The notes below the pieces were generated by a model that was not told where the DNA came from, searched no databases, and was given only the letters and a program-made list of their open reading frames with translations. From Sphingobium sp. YR768 (GTDB taxonomy: Bacteria; Pseudomonadota; Alphaproteobacteria; Sphingomonadales; Sphingomonadaceae), in assembly GCF_900111125.1 (NCBI RefSeq), contig NZ_FOGE01000001.1, positions 248,001 through 312,000 on the forward strand: a stretch of 64,000 bases of DNA. Direction: 5' to 3'. The position numbers and the translations under genes are program-made. Of the stretch, positions 18,185 to 27,414 are shown piece after piece; the stretch's first letter is position 1; every line of letters starts with the position of its first letter.

Positions 18185-19033
18185 ATGAATCTGATGGCAT
18201 CGATCGACTTGTTTCACGCGATCGCCGGCCTGCTGGTCGGCCTGCTGGTGGGCGTGACCGGGGTTGGCGGCGGATCGCTGATGACGCCGCTGCTGGTGCT
18301 GATGTTCGGCGTCAGCGCGAAAACGGCGGTCGGGACCGACCTGCTGTTCGCGGCGATTACCAAGATCGTCGGATCGACAGTCCATAGTCAGCGCGACACG
18401 ATCGAATGGCCGATCGTGCGGCGCATGGCTGCGGGCAGCATTCCGGCTGCCATCGTCACGCTGCTGATATTGGGCTGGATCGGCGACATCGGCAAATCCA
18501 GCGAACATATCATTCTCTATTCGCTGGCGAGCCTGCTCGCCGTGACCTCGGCGGCTGTCATCGGTCGCAAATGGCTGTTCCGCCATCGCGGTGACCTGGG
18601 CGCCAGTCATTCCCACGCCGCCATCCTCTATGGCACGACGGGGCTTGGCGCGCTGATCGGCGCAGCGGTGTCGCTCTCATCAGTCGGCGCGGGCGCGATC
18701 GGGGTGACGGTGCTGCTGTTCCTCTATCCCCGCCTGCCGGTGGCGCGCATCGTGGGATCGGACATCGCCCATGCCGTGCCGCTGGCGCTGATCGCGGGCG
18801 CCGGCCACTGGCTGATGGGCGACGTCAACGCCGTGCTGCTGATGAACCTGCTGATCGGATCGATACCCGGCGTGATCGTCGGCAGCTATATGTCGTCCCA
18901 TGCGCCGGACAAGGTGTTGCAACCGCTGCTGGCCGCCGTGCTGGCGGTGAGTTCGTGGCAGCTTTTCGTGAAGGCGCGGACGCCCGATCCGGTCAAGGTA
19001 GAGGCCCCCGCACCAGCCCAGCCTCACCCCTGA
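18185..19033 (+). CDS. Sulfite exporter TauE/SafE family permease
   Basis: 282 residues with 7-8 hydrophobic spans. Each half carries the family signature: G-V-T-G-V-G-G-G-S-L-M-T-P-L-L near residue 24, and the weaker S-L-S-S-V-G-A-G-A-I-G-V-T-V-L-L in the second half. TauE/SafE proteins move sulfite, sulfoacetate or other small organosulfur anions across the inner membrane. No sulfur genes are adjacent, so the substrate is open. AAGGATAAG lies 9 bases before the chosen ATG; an in-frame ATG three codons on is also possible. A bidirectional terminator follows. Confidence 0.85.
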   Translation: MNLMASIDLFHAIAGLLVGLLVGVTGVGGGSLMTPLLVLMFGVSAKTAVGTDLLFAAITKIVGSTVHSQRDTIEWPIVRRMAAGSIPAAIVTLLILGWIGDIGKSSEHIILYSLASLLAVTSAAVIGRKWLFRHRGDLGASHSHAAILYGTTGLGALIGAAVSLSSVGAGAIGVTVLLFLYPRLPVARIVGSDIAHAVPLALIAGAGHWLMGDVNAVLLMNLLIGSIPGVIVGSYMSSHAPDKVLQPLLAAVLAVSSWQLFVKARTPDPVKVEAPAPAQPHP

Positions 19034-19040
19034 CCCAAAG

Positions 19041-19080
19041 AAAAAGCCCGGCCGCTCCATGGGGAGCGCCGGGCCTTTTT
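19041..19080. terminator. Bidirectional terminator between the exporter gene and ndk
   Basis: A GC-rich stem of about 12 bp (GCCCGGC-GCTCC / GGAGC-GCCGGGC) with an ATGG loop has AAAAA on its left and TTTTT on its right. It lies between two convergent genes and can stop transcription from both sides. Confidence 0.9.
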
Positions 19081-19102
19081 CATCCGTCAGGATGATCGGC
19101 TA

Positions 19103-19525
19103 TCAGCCGACGATTTCTTCCGGCTTGAAGAAATAGGCGATTTCGATCGCAGCATTTTCTTCGCTGTCCGAACCATGGACCGAATTGGCTTCGATCGATT
19201 CGGCCAGTTCCTTGCGGATGGTGCCGGCGTCGGCATTGGCGGGGTTGGTGGCGCCCATGATGTCGCGGTTGCGCTTCACGGCGTCTTCGCCTTCCAGAAC
19301 CTGGACGACGACCGGGCCGGAAATCATGAAGGCGACCAGATCGGCGAAGAAGGGGCGTTCCTTATGAACGGCATAGAAGCCTTCGGCCTGTTCGCGGCTC
19401 ATGCGGATGCGCTTGGAAGCGACGATGCGCAGACCGGCTTCCTCCAGCATCTTGGCGACCGCGCCGGTCAGGTTGCGACGGGTCGCGTCGGGCTTGATGA
19501 TCGAGAAAGTGCGCGTGACGGCCAT
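19103..19525 (-). CDS. ndk: Nucleoside diphosphate kinase
   Basis: 140 residues, the usual length. It transfers the gamma phosphate between nucleoside triphosphates and diphosphates through a phosphohistidine, His117 in [11 protein letters not shown] near the N-terminus and G-A-T-N-P are also present. I start at the ATG that gives [13 protein letters not shown], as in relatives, rather than three codons upstream. Cytoplasmic, housekeeping, single gene with its own terminator. Confidence 0.97.
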   Translation of the reverse strand: MAVTRTFSIIKPDATRRNLTGAVAKMLEEAGLRIVASKRIRMSREQAEGFYAVHKERPFFADLVAFMISGPVVVQVLEGEDAVKRNRDIMGATNPANADAGTIRKELAESIEANSVHGSDSEENAAIEIAYFFKPEEIVG

Positions 19526-19672
19526 GGCCCTCAATACTCCAGATGGTGGGAAATAAAGTTGCGCGCCCTTTAGACGCGGGCGGGCCGGGCCGCAAGAGGC
19601 TTAACCGTGCGGGGGCGGAGTGGGATTGAGGGAGGAGATAGGGCGGCGGCCGTGGGTGGGAGTGTTTCACAC

Positions 19673-19783
19673 CGTCATCCCCGCGCCCCGAAGGGCGGCC
19701 GCAGGCCAACGCGGGGATCCATCTCTCGCCTTTTCCCCTGCTGCCAGGTTCGGAGATGGGTTCCCGCTTTCGCGGGAATGACG
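19673..19783. repeat. REP-like inverted pair, CGTCATCCCCGCG family
   Basis: About 110 bp begin CGTCATCCCCGCG and end CGCGGGAATGACG, with two smaller palindromes inside (around GCGGCCGC and GCTTTCGCGGG). It occupies most of the 269-bp gap between ndk and the small gene at 19795. No coding sequence is seen in it. Confidence 0.75.
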
Positions 19784-19794
19784 AAGTTGGGTGG

Positions 19795-20070
19795 TTAGCT
19801 GCCGTTCCGCCATCGGCGCACAATGACGTTTACAATGGCCCTTGATCCGAGACCTACAGCCGCAATACTAAGTGCCGCCCCGACGAAAACTAGCCCGTCG
19901 GGAATGCAATCGAGCTGATTTTCTGGCGCGCATTGGCCTAAAGAGACGATAAGGAAGGCTTCGCTAAGGAGGGGCACGGCGGCAACGATCGCCAAACCGC
20001 ATCCCAGCTTGCCACCAATGCTTCTGCCACTTTCGTAAGCTCGGCGCTTCATCGCGTTACAATAGGCCAA
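19795..20070 (-). CDS. Small predicted membrane protein, unknown
   Basis: 91 residues with two likely membrane spans (about 22-42 and 58-80) and a short basic tail. Two cysteines lie in the loop between the spans (C-A-P and D-C-I-P) and could form a disulfide. I do not recognise a family. Its codon use is less GC-biased than ndk or holC, like the next small gene, and both are boxed between repeats; together they may be an acquired cargo. The start is uncertain: an ATG at residue 7 would also do. Confidence 0.5.
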   Translation of the reverse strand: MAYCNAMKRRAYESGRSIGGKLGCGLAIVAAVPLLSEAFLIVSLGQCAPENQLDCIPDGLVFVGAALSIAAVGLGSRAIVNVIVRRWRNGS

Positions 20071-20112
20071 CGGCGAACTTCCGCAACTGGTCGCCGGCTG
20101 CCTGACCGAATT

Positions 20113-20424
20113 TCAGAGGATGACGCCTTGACGATAAGCCAGCTTCGCGTTGCCGAAAATGCGCGTGCCGCGCCGGGTAACATCAAGGCTGATTTGCTCG
20201 CGTTCAATTCGCGTCATCAGCACTCCAACGCAATCATACTCTCCCAAGCCGATATCCCGGCTCGTCTCGACATGGAGAGCCAAGCGAACAGGATCAGGTC
20301 CGTAGTTTCGCACTATGGCGTCGTCGCCATAAAAGCGCTTGATGGTGTCCGTTATAAATGATGCCTCAACGGCACTGACCGGGGCTGGAGCAACTGGCGG
20401 CATGGGAGAATGAGAGGCGGGCAT
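20113..20424 (-). CDS. Small protein of unknown function
   Basis: 103 residues with a Pro/Ala-rich N-terminus (first 22 residues), then a compact part with L-A-L-H-V-E-T-S-R-D-I-G-L-G-E-Y-D-C-V-G-V-L-M-T-R and a basic, Gly-containing end. No signal peptide or membrane span is evident. I do not recognise a family. It lies between the small membrane protein gene and holC on the same strand; spacing of 42 and 92 bp allows, but does not show, co-transcription. An in-frame upstream extension overlaps holC and is unlikely. Confidence 0.5.
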   Translation of the reverse strand: MPASHSPMPPVAPAPVSAVEASFITDTIKRFYGDDAIVRNYGPDPVRLALHVETSRDIGLGEYDCVGVLMTRIEREQISLDVTRRGTRIFGNAKLAYRQGVIL

Positions 20425-20516
20425 AATCCCAACATAACGGATAGGAGAATGTCCGCAATCGGGTCCAAATAACTGACACCTTAACAGCCAACTTTGGTCG
20501 AAACCAACCCGCCCGC

Positions 20517-20954
20517 TTAAGGCCCCTGCACCCATTTGCGGCCTTCCTGCCGCCAGAAGCGGGGTTCGACGCCGTCCGCCTTGCTGAGCGCGCGCCAGCT
20601 CGACCGTGCCCCGTCGATCGTGTCGGCGTCGAAGAAATAGAAGGCGCGCTCGAAGTCCAGTGCTTCCTCCCGCCAGATGCCGTCGGCCAGCGCGATGTGG
20701 GCCGCGCCGTTGAGGGCCACGCATTGCCCGCTCAGCAGGATCGGCTGATGCGCCTCCCCGCCCTCGCCCGTCCGGCCATGGGCCAGGAAGCTTTCGGGCG
20801 GGCCGGCCCACAGGCCTTGCGAAATCCGCTCCAGCCGTTCGGGCTCCTGCGCCACCACCAGCAGGCGCGCGCCCATGCCCAGGATGCGGCCCGCAATGGC
20901 GGGCAGCACCTGATCCACGGGATCGCGGCTAAGCTGATAGAAGTCGACCTGCAT
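20517..20954 (-). CDS. holC: DNA polymerase III subunit chi
   Basis: 145 residues, typical of alphaproteobacterial HolC. The N-terminal V-D-F-Y-Q-L, the central G-A-R-L-L-V-V-A-Q-E-P-E-R-L-E-R-I and the W-A-G-P-P-E-S-F-L-A-H-G motif identify the family. Chi joins the clamp-loader complex, through psi where present, to single-strand binding protein at the replication fork. In sphingomonads and other alphaproteobacteria holC follows pepA, as here: pepA is 80 bp upstream on the same strand, with a repeat between. Confidence 0.92.
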   Translation of the reverse strand: MQVDFYQLSRDPVDQVLPAIAGRILGMGARLLVVAQEPERLERISQGLWAGPPESFLAHGRTGEGGEAHQPILLSGQCVALNGAAHIALADGIWREEALDFERAFYFFDADTIDGARSSWRALSKADGVEPRFWRQEGRKWVQGP

Positions 20955-20982
20955 GGGCGGAGCCTTGGTTGAAGGAGTGGCG

Positions 20983-21028
20983 CGTTCCTGCGCAGGGCGG
21001 AACTGGGCTCCTGCCTTCGCAGGAGCAC
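20983..21028. repeat. REP-like inverted pair, GCTCCTGCGAAGGCAGGAGC family (diverged left half)
   Basis: The right half is GGGCTCCTGCCTTCGCAGGAGCAC, an intact palindrome; the left half (GTTCCTGCGCAGGGCGGAAC) is a diverged copy. It sits between the pepA stop and holC start and belongs to the same family as 50559, 52433, 54561 and 60740. Confidence 0.75.
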
Positions 21029-21035
21029 CGATCCC

Positions 21036-22481
21036 TTACGCCTCGAACTTGTCCGCGACCAGACGGTCGATCAGGCGCACGCCATAGCCGGTTGCGCCCT
21101 TGTCCCAGGTGCCGCCGGGCTTGTCGGACCAGACCATGCCGGCAATGTCGAGATGCGCCCATTTCACGCCCTCTTCGACGAAGCGCTTGATGAACTGGGC
21201 GGCGGTGATCGATCCGGCGAAACGGCCGCCGATATTCTTCATGTCGGCGATCGGGCTGTCGATCAGCTTGTCATAGGCGGCCGACAGCGGGAAGCGCCAC
21301 AACTGGTCGCCGGTCGCCTTGCCCGCCGCGATCAGATCGTCGGCAAGGCCATCGTCATTGGCGAAGAGGCCGCCATATTGATCGCCCAGCGCCACGATCA
21401 TCGCGCCGGTCAGCGTCGCCAGATCGATCACGACCTCCGGCTGATAGGTGCGCTGCGCCCAGGTCAGCGCGTCGCACAGCACCAGACGGCCTTCGGCGTC
21501 GGTGTTCAGCACTTCGATCGTCTGGCCCGACATGGAGGTCACGATGTCGCCGGGGCGCTGGGCATTGCCGTCCGGCATATTCTCCACCAGCCCGCAAATG
21601 CCCACGACATGCGCCTTCGCCTTGCGCCCGGCCAGCGCCTTCATCGCGCCGGCGACGGCGCCCGCGCCGCCCATGTCCCACTTCATGTCTTCCATACCGG
21701 CGGCCGGCTTGATCGAGATGCCCCCGGTGTCGAAGGTCACGCCCTTGCCGACGAAGACGACGGGCTTTTCAGATGCGCCATTGGTGCCGTCCCATTCCAG
21801 CGCCAGCAGACGGGCTTCGCGCACCGAGCCCTGCGCCACGCCGAGCAGCGATCCCATGCCCAGCGCTTCCATCGCCGCCTTGTCCAGCACGGTGATCTTG
21901 ATGCCCAGCGCTTCGAGCGGGCGGCAGCGTTCGACGAAGCTTTCGGGATAGAGGATGTTCGCCGGTTCCGACACCAGTTCGCGGGTGAAGGCCACGCCCT
22001 CGGCGATCGCCGCTTCCTTCGCCCAGGCGGCGTCCGCGCCGGTCGCGACCAGCGTCAGCGTCTTGAGCGTCGGCTTGGCCTTTTCGGGCTGGCGGGTGCG
22101 GTAGGTGTCGATGCGCCAGCCGCGCAGGCGTGCGCCGAAGGCCAGCCGGGCGGCCTGTTCGCCGGTCGCGCCGCCGAAAAACTCGACGGCGGCATGAACC
22201 GCCCCGCTGGTCGATAGCTTGGCGGTCAGCGCGGCGCCGGCCTTTTCATAATCCTGCTCGCCGGCCGACCCCACGCCCAGCAGCAGCACGCGCAGCGTCT
22301 TGCCGCCTTCTTCCACGAAGCTCTCGAAGCTCGTCCCGGTTTCGCCCGTGAAGCGCGACGCGGCAGCCCCCGCCGCCAGCGTCGGCGCGGCGGCCAGCGG
22401 CAGCGCATCGAATCCGCCCTTGGGCACGATGAAGGCCAGAGTATCGGCATCGGGGCGGGTCGGGCTGAACTGGATATCCAT
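21036..22481 (-). CDS. pepA: Leucyl aminopeptidase (family M17)
   Basis: 481 residues. The C-terminal catalytic half carries the M17 signature N-T-D-A-E-G-R-L and the metal-ligand segments V-G-K-G-V-T-F-D-T-G-G-I-S-I-K-P and D-M-G-G-A-G-A-V. The N-terminal half is the variable macro-like domain. It is a two-metal cytoplasmic peptidase that removes N-terminal residues from peptides. I start at the ATG giving M-D-I-Q-F-S-P-T-R-P, which matches the usual N-terminus; the frame is open 37 codons further but lacks support. It is divergent from lptD across a 164-bp promoter region. Confidence 0.95.
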   Translation of the reverse strand: MDIQFSPTRPDADTLAFIVPKGGFDALPLAAAPTLAAGAAASRFTGETGTSFESFVEEGGKTLRVLLLGVGSAGEQDYEKAGAALTAKLSTSGAVHAAVEFFGGATGEQAARLAFGARLRGWRIDTYRTRQPEKAKPTLKTLTLVATGADAAWAKEAAIAEGVAFTRELVSEPANILYPESFVERCRPLEALGIKITVLDKAAMEALGMGSLLGVAQGSVREARLLALEWDGTNGASEKPVVFVGKGVTFDTGGISIKPAAGMEDMKWDMGGAGAVAGAMKALAGRKAKAHVVGICGLVENMPDGNAQRPGDIVTSMSGQTIEVLNTDAEGRLVLCDALTWAQRTYQPEVVIDLATLTGAMIVALGDQYGGLFANDDGLADDLIAAGKATGDQLWRFPLSAAYDKLIDSPIADMKNIGGRFAGSITAAQFIKRFVEEGVKWAHLDIAGMVWSDKPGGTWDKGATGYGVRLIDRLVADKFEA

Positions 22482-22645
22482 CGGGGCTATGCTTCCTCTT
22501 ATCTTGATCGGCGGGAAAACCGCCTTCTTGCCTGTCAGATAGTGCGGCTTTCCCCGTCTGGCAAAGCCGTTCGACCGATTTTGCATGGCCATGGATGCAG
22601 CGGGCGATTGCGGACCGGCCCGCTGTGCGATAGGCGAGATGTCCG

Positions 22646-24925
22646 ATGCGCCCGTCTATAAGGCCCGACCGCTTGCGAAACACCCTGTTCCTTCTTTCCT
22701 TCCGCGCCGCATTGCTGGGCGGCGCCGCGCTCGCGGCCAGCCAGTCCGCACTGGCGCAACAGCTTAACGAGCCGCAGACCCCGATCAGCGCGCCCGACGC
22801 GCCCGTCCCCGACAATGAGGATGAAATCGGCTTTGCCGCCGACGCGCTGCAATATGACAGCAACAACGAAGTCGTCACCGCGACCGGCAATGTCCAGTTG
22901 CTGCGCGACGGCAATCGCCTGCGCGCCGACAAGGTCGTGTGGGATCGCAACAGCGGCAAGGTGGAGGCGCAGGGCAATGTCTCCGTCATCGATCCCGAAG
23001 GCAACACCGCCTATGGCGACCGATTCGACGTGACCGACACGCTGAAGGACGGCGCGGTCGACAATATGCTGCTGGTGCTCCAGTCGGGCGGTCGACTGGC
23101 GTCGCAAAAGGGGGAGCGGGTCAACGGCGTCTATACGCTGCACCATGCCTCCTATACCGGCTGCACGGTCGAGGGCGGCGATGGCTGCCCCAAGGAACCG
23201 ACCTGGCAGATCAACGCCGTACGCGTCATCTATGACCCGGTGCGGCAGCGCGTGACGTACAAGAACGCCAATATCGAACTGTTCGGCCTGCCGCTGATCC
23301 CGCTGCCCGGCCTGTCTCATCCGGTCGGCGATGGCGGCGCCAGCGGCCTGCTGGTGCCCAATCTGCGCTATGACCGCAACAATGGCTTCGAAGCGGCGCT
23401 ACCCTATTATTTCAAGCTGGCGCCCAATCGCGACCTGACCGTCACGCCGCATGTCTATACCGAAACGCTGCCGATGCTGGAGACGACCTATCGGCACCTG
23501 ACCGATCGGGGCGCCTATCAGATCACCGGCTATGTCACCCATGGCCGGCGCGTGGGCATTGGCGACACCGATACGACGACCGCCAATACCGAAAAGGATA
23601 TTCGCGGCTATCTGGATGCCAGCGGCAAGCTGCAACTGTCGCCGGAATGGAGCATCGACGGGTCGATTCGGGCCGTGACCGACCGCACCTTCCTGCGCCG
23701 CTACGATATCAGCCGCGAAGACCGGCTGCGCTCGACCATCGGCGCGCAGCGCATGGATGACGACAGCTATCTGTCGATTCGTGGCTGGGTGGTGCAAACG
23801 CTGCGTACAGGCGATTCGCAGGGGCAGACCCCGATCGCCCTGCCGGTCGTCGATTATCGCAAGCGCATCAAGGACCCGTTGCTGGGCGGCGTGCTGCAAT
23901 TGCAGGCGAACACACTGGCCATCACCCGCACCCATGGGCAGGACACGCAGCGCGCCTTTGCCGCGGCCGAATGGAATTTGCGCACGCTGACGGGGATGGG
24001 TCAGGAAGTGACCTTCACCGGCTATCTGCGCGGCGACCTCTATCATAGCGGCGACAATGATCTGACGTCCGTCGCCAGCTATGCCGGCAGTCCGGGCTGG
24101 CAGACGCGCGGTATCGCCGCCGCCGCCGTAGACATGCGCTGGCCGTTCGTGGGTGAAGCCTTTGGCGGCGTGCAGCGCATTGCCCCGCGCGTCCAGATCG
24201 TGGCGTCGCCCCATATCGCCAACCTGTCGCTGCCCAATGAGGATGCGCGCGCGGTCGATCTGGAGGACAGCAATCTCTTCGCGCTCAACCGCTTCGCCGG
24301 TTATGACCGCTATGAGGATAGCTCGCGCATCACCTACGGGCTGGAATATAGCCTCGACCTGCCCAATTTCTCGCTACAGAGCAATGTCGGCCAGAGCTAT
24401 CGCCTCGACAGCCGGGAAAGCATCCTGCCCGATGGCACCGGCCTGTCCGATCGCACGTCCGACATCGTCGGCCGCACGACGATCCGCTACAAGGATTTCA
24501 TCAGCTTCACCCATCGTTTCCGGCTGGACAAGGACAATCTGTCCGTCCGCCGCAACGAGATCGACGCCACCGTCGGCAGCAAGAACACCTATGTGATGGC
24601 GGGCTATCTCCGCCTGAACCGCGACGTGATTTCGGGACTGGAAGATTTGCAGGATCGCGAGGAACTGCGCCTGGGCGGCCGGGTGCAATTCGCGCATTTC
24701 TGGTCCGTGTTCGGATCGACCGTCATCGACCTGACCGATGCGCGGGAAGACCCGATCAGCGTGTCGGACGGATATCAGCCGGTGCGCCATCGGCTGGGCA
24801 TCGCCTATGAGGATGATTGCCTGACGCTGGGCTTCACCTGGCGGCGCGACTATCAGACCAATGGCGACGCGCGGAAGGGAAATGGCTTCGCGCTACGTCT
24901 AGCTTTCCGTAATATTGGCATATAA
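22646..24925 (+). CDS. lptD: LPS-assembly outer-membrane protein LptD
   Basis: 759 residues. A signal peptide (about 1-38, ending S-A-L-A-Q) is followed by a periplasmic LptA-like jelly-roll (about 65-200; F-A-A-D-A-L-Q-Y-D-S-N-N-E-V-V-T-A-T-G-N-V) and a large C-terminal beta-barrel. Two Cys lie in G-C-T-V-E-G-G-D-G-C-P, and a late Cys occurs in E-D-D-C-L-T-L, consistent with the disulfides needed for assembly. With LptE it inserts lipopolysaccharide, or in sphingomonads possibly another glycolipid, into the outer leaflet. That point matters because many sphingomonads carry glycosphingolipids instead of LPS. First gene of the lptD-surA-pdxA-rsmA operon. Confidence 0.95.
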   Translation: MRPSIRPDRLRNTLFLLSFRAALLGGAALAASQSALAQQLNEPQTPISAPDAPVPDNEDEIGFAADALQYDSNNEVVTATGNVQLLRDGNRLRADKVVWDRNSGKVEAQGNVSVIDPEGNTAYGDRFDVTDTLKDGAVDNMLLVLQSGGRLASQKGERVNGVYTLHHASYTGCTVEGGDGCPKEPTWQINAVRVIYDPVRQRVTYKNANIELFGLPLIPLPGLSHPVGDGGASGLLVPNLRYDRNNGFEAALPYYFKLAPNRDLTVTPHVYTETLPMLETTYRHLTDRGAYQITGYVTHGRRVGIGDTDTTTANTEKDIRGYLDASGKLQLSPEWSIDGSIRAVTDRTFLRRYDISREDRLRSTIGAQRMDDDSYLSIRGWVVQTLRTGDSQGQTPIALPVVDYRKRIKDPLLGGVLQLQANTLAITRTHGQDTQRAFAAAEWNLRTLTGMGQEVTFTGYLRGDLYHSGDNDLTSVASYAGSPGWQTRGIAAAAVDMRWPFVGEAFGGVQRIAPRVQIVASPHIANLSLPNEDARAVDLEDSNLFALNRFAGYDRYEDSSRITYGLEYSLDLPNFSLQSNVGQSYRLDSRESILPDGTGLSDRTSDIVGRTTIRYKDFISFTHRFRLDKDNLSVRRNEIDATVGSKNTYVMAGYLRLNRDVISGLEDLQDREELRLGGRVQFAHFWSVFGSTVIDLTDAREDPISVSDGYQPVRHRLGIAYEDDCLTLGFTWRRDYQTNGDARKGNGFALRLAFRNIGI

Positions 24926-25013
24926 GGGTCACGCATCCCGTGTTCCCTGTCAGGGCTGGTTAAGGCGGACCGGCGCATCACGCGCCGTACCGTATTGGAG
25001 ATTTTTGCCGACG

Positions 25014-26399
25014 ATGCTGTCTGTCGTTCCCTCGCCCAACCGCCTGTCGCATGGCGTTCGTTCGGGCCTGCGCACCCTGCTTCTGTCCTCGGCGCTGCTC
25101 AGCGCCGTCGCCCAGCCTGTCCTGGCACAGACGGTCGGCGACGATGACGGCGTCGGGGCGCAGCAGCTCAACCTGCCCAAGGACGTCACCGTTTTTGGCA
25201 AGAGCGACCCCAATGTCCGCAAGGCGACCGCGATCGTCAACGGCCGCATCATCACCGGCACCGACATTGACCAGCGGCTTGCGCTGATCATCACCGCCAA
25301 TGGCGGCAAGGTGGCGGATGACGAGAAGGAGCGGCTGCGCGTGCAGGTGCTGCGCAACCTGATCGACGAAACGCTGCAAATTCAGGAAGCCGCCGCCAAC
25401 GACATCAAGATCGACCCGGCAGAGGTCAACCAGAGCTATGAGCGGGTGGCGAGCAATTTCCGCCAGTCGCCGGCCCAGTTCGACGGCTATCTGCGCGAAA
25501 AGGGCAGCTCGGCCGCCAGCATCAAGCGCCAGATCGAAGGCGAACTGGCCTGGAGCCGACTGCAACGCCGTAATATTCAGCCCTTCGTCAACGTGTCGGA
25601 GGACGAAGTGAAGTCGGTGGTCGACCGGCTGAACGCGGCCAAGGGTGCCGATGAATTCCGCCTCGGCGAAATCTATCTGTCGGCCACGCCGGAAAATCGC
25701 GAACAGATCGTCGCCAACGCCCGCAACATCATCGAACAGATTCAGAAGGGCGGCAGCTTCCAGGCCTATGCCCGGCAATTCTCCGAAGCGTCGACCGCTG
25801 CGGTCGGCGGTGATCTGGGCTGGATCAAGCCGGGGCAGTTGCCGAGCGAACTGGCGACGGCCGCCGCAGACATGCAGGTCGGCCAGATTGCCGGCCCAAT
25901 CGAAACCGTGGGCGGCGTGTCGATCATCTATGTGATGGACAAGCGCAAGGTGCTGACCGCCGATCCGCGCGATTCGCTGCTCAGCCTGAAGCAATTGTCG
26001 GTCCTCTTCCCGCAGGGCACGAGCAAGGAGACGGCCAGCGCCAAGGCCGCCGCCTTCGCCGCCGCGGTCAAGGAGATCAAGGGTTGCGGCCAGGCGAATG
26101 AGATTGGCGGAAAGATCGGCGCCGATGTCGTCGACAATGACAATGTGAAGATCCGTGACCTGCCGCCGCAGTTGCAGGACATTCTGCTGAACCTTCAGGT
26201 CGGCGAAACCACGCCGCCCTTCGGCTCCATCACCGATGGCGTGCGCGTGCTGGTGGTCTGCGGCCGCGACGATCCGGCATCGGCCAATGCGCCCAATCCG
26301 GACCAGATCATGGCCCAGTTGGAAGAAGAACGGGTCAACAAGCGCGCCCGCATCTACCTGCGCGATCTGCGACGCGATGCCATCATCGAATATAACTGA
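25014..26399 (+). CDS. surA: Periplasmic peptidyl-prolyl isomerase/chaperone, SurA type
   Basis: 461 residues with a signal peptide (about 1-38, ending P-V-L-A-Q). The N-terminal chaperone part covers about 60-220. One parvulin (PpiC) domain is clear (about 215-310; E-I-Y-L-S-A-T, F-S-E-A-S-T-A-A-V-G-G-D-L-G-W). A second, degenerate one follows. It escorts unfolded outer-membrane proteins, among them LptD, to the BAM complex. Its place directly after lptD is the classic arrangement. The ATG used follows TTGGAG at long spacing; the frame is open further upstream but overlaps the lptD stop. Confidence 0.93.
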   Translation: MLSVVPSPNRLSHGVRSGLRTLLLSSALLSAVAQPVLAQTVGDDDGVGAQQLNLPKDVTVFGKSDPNVRKATAIVNGRIITGTDIDQRLALIITANGGKVADDEKERLRVQVLRNLIDETLQIQEAAANDIKIDPAEVNQSYERVASNFRQSPAQFDGYLREKGSSAASIKRQIEGELAWSRLQRRNIQPFVNVSEDEVKSVVDRLNAAKGADEFRLGEIYLSATPENREQIVANARNIIEQIQKGGSFQAYARQFSEASTAAVGGDLGWIKPGQLPSELATAAADMQVGQIAGPIETVGGVSIIYVMDKRKVLTADPRDSLLSLKQLSVLFPQGTSKETASAKAAAFAAAVKEIKGCGQANEIGGKIGADVVDNDNVKIRDLPPQLQDILLNLQVGETTPPFGSITDGVRVLVVCGRDDPASANAPNPDQIMAQLEEERVNKRARIYLRDLRRDAIIEYN

Positions 26400-27414
26400 C
26401 ACCGGCGCGCCGGATCGAACCGATCTGGCGCCCTTCGCCGTCTCGCTGGGCGATCCGGCGGGCATCGGGCCGGAAATCGTCGCAAAGAGCTGGGTGATGC
26501 GCGAAGCGCGCGGCCTCCCGACTTTCTTTGCGGTCGGCGACATTGCTTCGCTGCGCGCGGTCTGGCTTGGCCCGATCCAGACGATCAGTTCGCCCGAGGA
26601 AGCCGCCCATGTCTTCGGCAACGCCCTGCCCTGTCTTCAGGTGGCCGAAGCGGGTGAGATCGTGCCGGGCAGCCCCAGCATCGATGGCGCACGCACCGCA
26701 TTTCAGGCGCTGGAAGTCGCGGTCGGCCTCGCCCGGTCCGGATCGGCGGCCGGCATCGTCACCGCGCCGGTGGGCAAGGAACAACTGTACGGCGTGGGCT
26801 TCACCCATCCGGGCCAGACCGAATTCGTGGCGGAACGCTGTGGCGTGGCGCCGCATAATGCGGTGATGATGCTGGCGGGGCCTTCGCTGAAGGTCGTGCC
26901 GATCACCATCCACATCGCGCTGGCAGATGTGTCGAGCGTGCTGACCATCGACCTGATCCGCGCCCGTGCGATGACCACGGCCAAGGGATTGCAGCGCAAT
27001 TTCGGCATCGCCCGCCCGCGCCTCGCCGTCGCCGGGTTAAACCCGCATGCGGGCGAAAATGGCGCGCTGGGCCGCGAAGAGATCGACGTGATCCGACCGG
27101 CGATCGAACTGCTGCGCGCCGATGGGCTGGACATTGTCGGTCCGCTGGCGGCCGATGGCATGTTCCACGCCCGCGCCCGCGAAACCTATGACGCGGCGCT
27201 GTGCATGTATCATGATCAGGCGCTGATCCCGATCAAGACGCTGAATTTCGACGATGGCGTCAACATCACGCTGGGCCTGCCGATCGTGCGCACCTCACCC
27301 GATCATGGCACCGCCTTCGGCATTGCCGGCACCGACAGCGCCAATCCGGGCGCCATGATCGCCGCGCTCAAGATGGCAGCCGAAGCGGCCCGCGCCCGCA
27401 TCGCTCATGGCTGA
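26377..27414 (+). CDS. pdxA: 4-hydroxythreonine-4-phosphate dehydrogenase
   Basis: 345 residues. It oxidises 4-phosphohydroxy-L-threonine, then the product condenses to pyridoxine phosphate with PdxJ. Family motifs are [28 protein letters not shown] with a metal-ligand His, and M-Y-H-D-Q-A-L-I-P with the second and third metal ligands. The ATG chosen lies inside the last codons of surA (23-bp overlap), suggesting translational coupling; no other ATG fits. The stop overlaps the rsmA start by 8 bases. Confidence 0.95.
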   Translation: MPSSNITDTGAPDRTDLAPFAVSLGDPAGIGPEIVAKSWVMREARGLPTFFAVGDIASLRAVWLGPIQTISSPEEAAHVFGNALPCLQVAEAGEIVPGSPSIDGARTAFQALEVAVGLARSGSAAGIVTAPVGKEQLYGVGFTHPGQTEFVAERCGVAPHNAVMMLAGPSLKVVPITIHIALADVSSVLTIDLIRARAMTTAKGLQRNFGIARPRLAVAGLNPHAGENGALGREEIDVIRPAIELLRADGLDIVGPLAADGMFHARARETYDAALCMYHDQALIPIKTLNFDDGVNITLGLPIVRTSPDHGTAFGIAGTDSANPGAMIAALKMAAEAARARIAHG

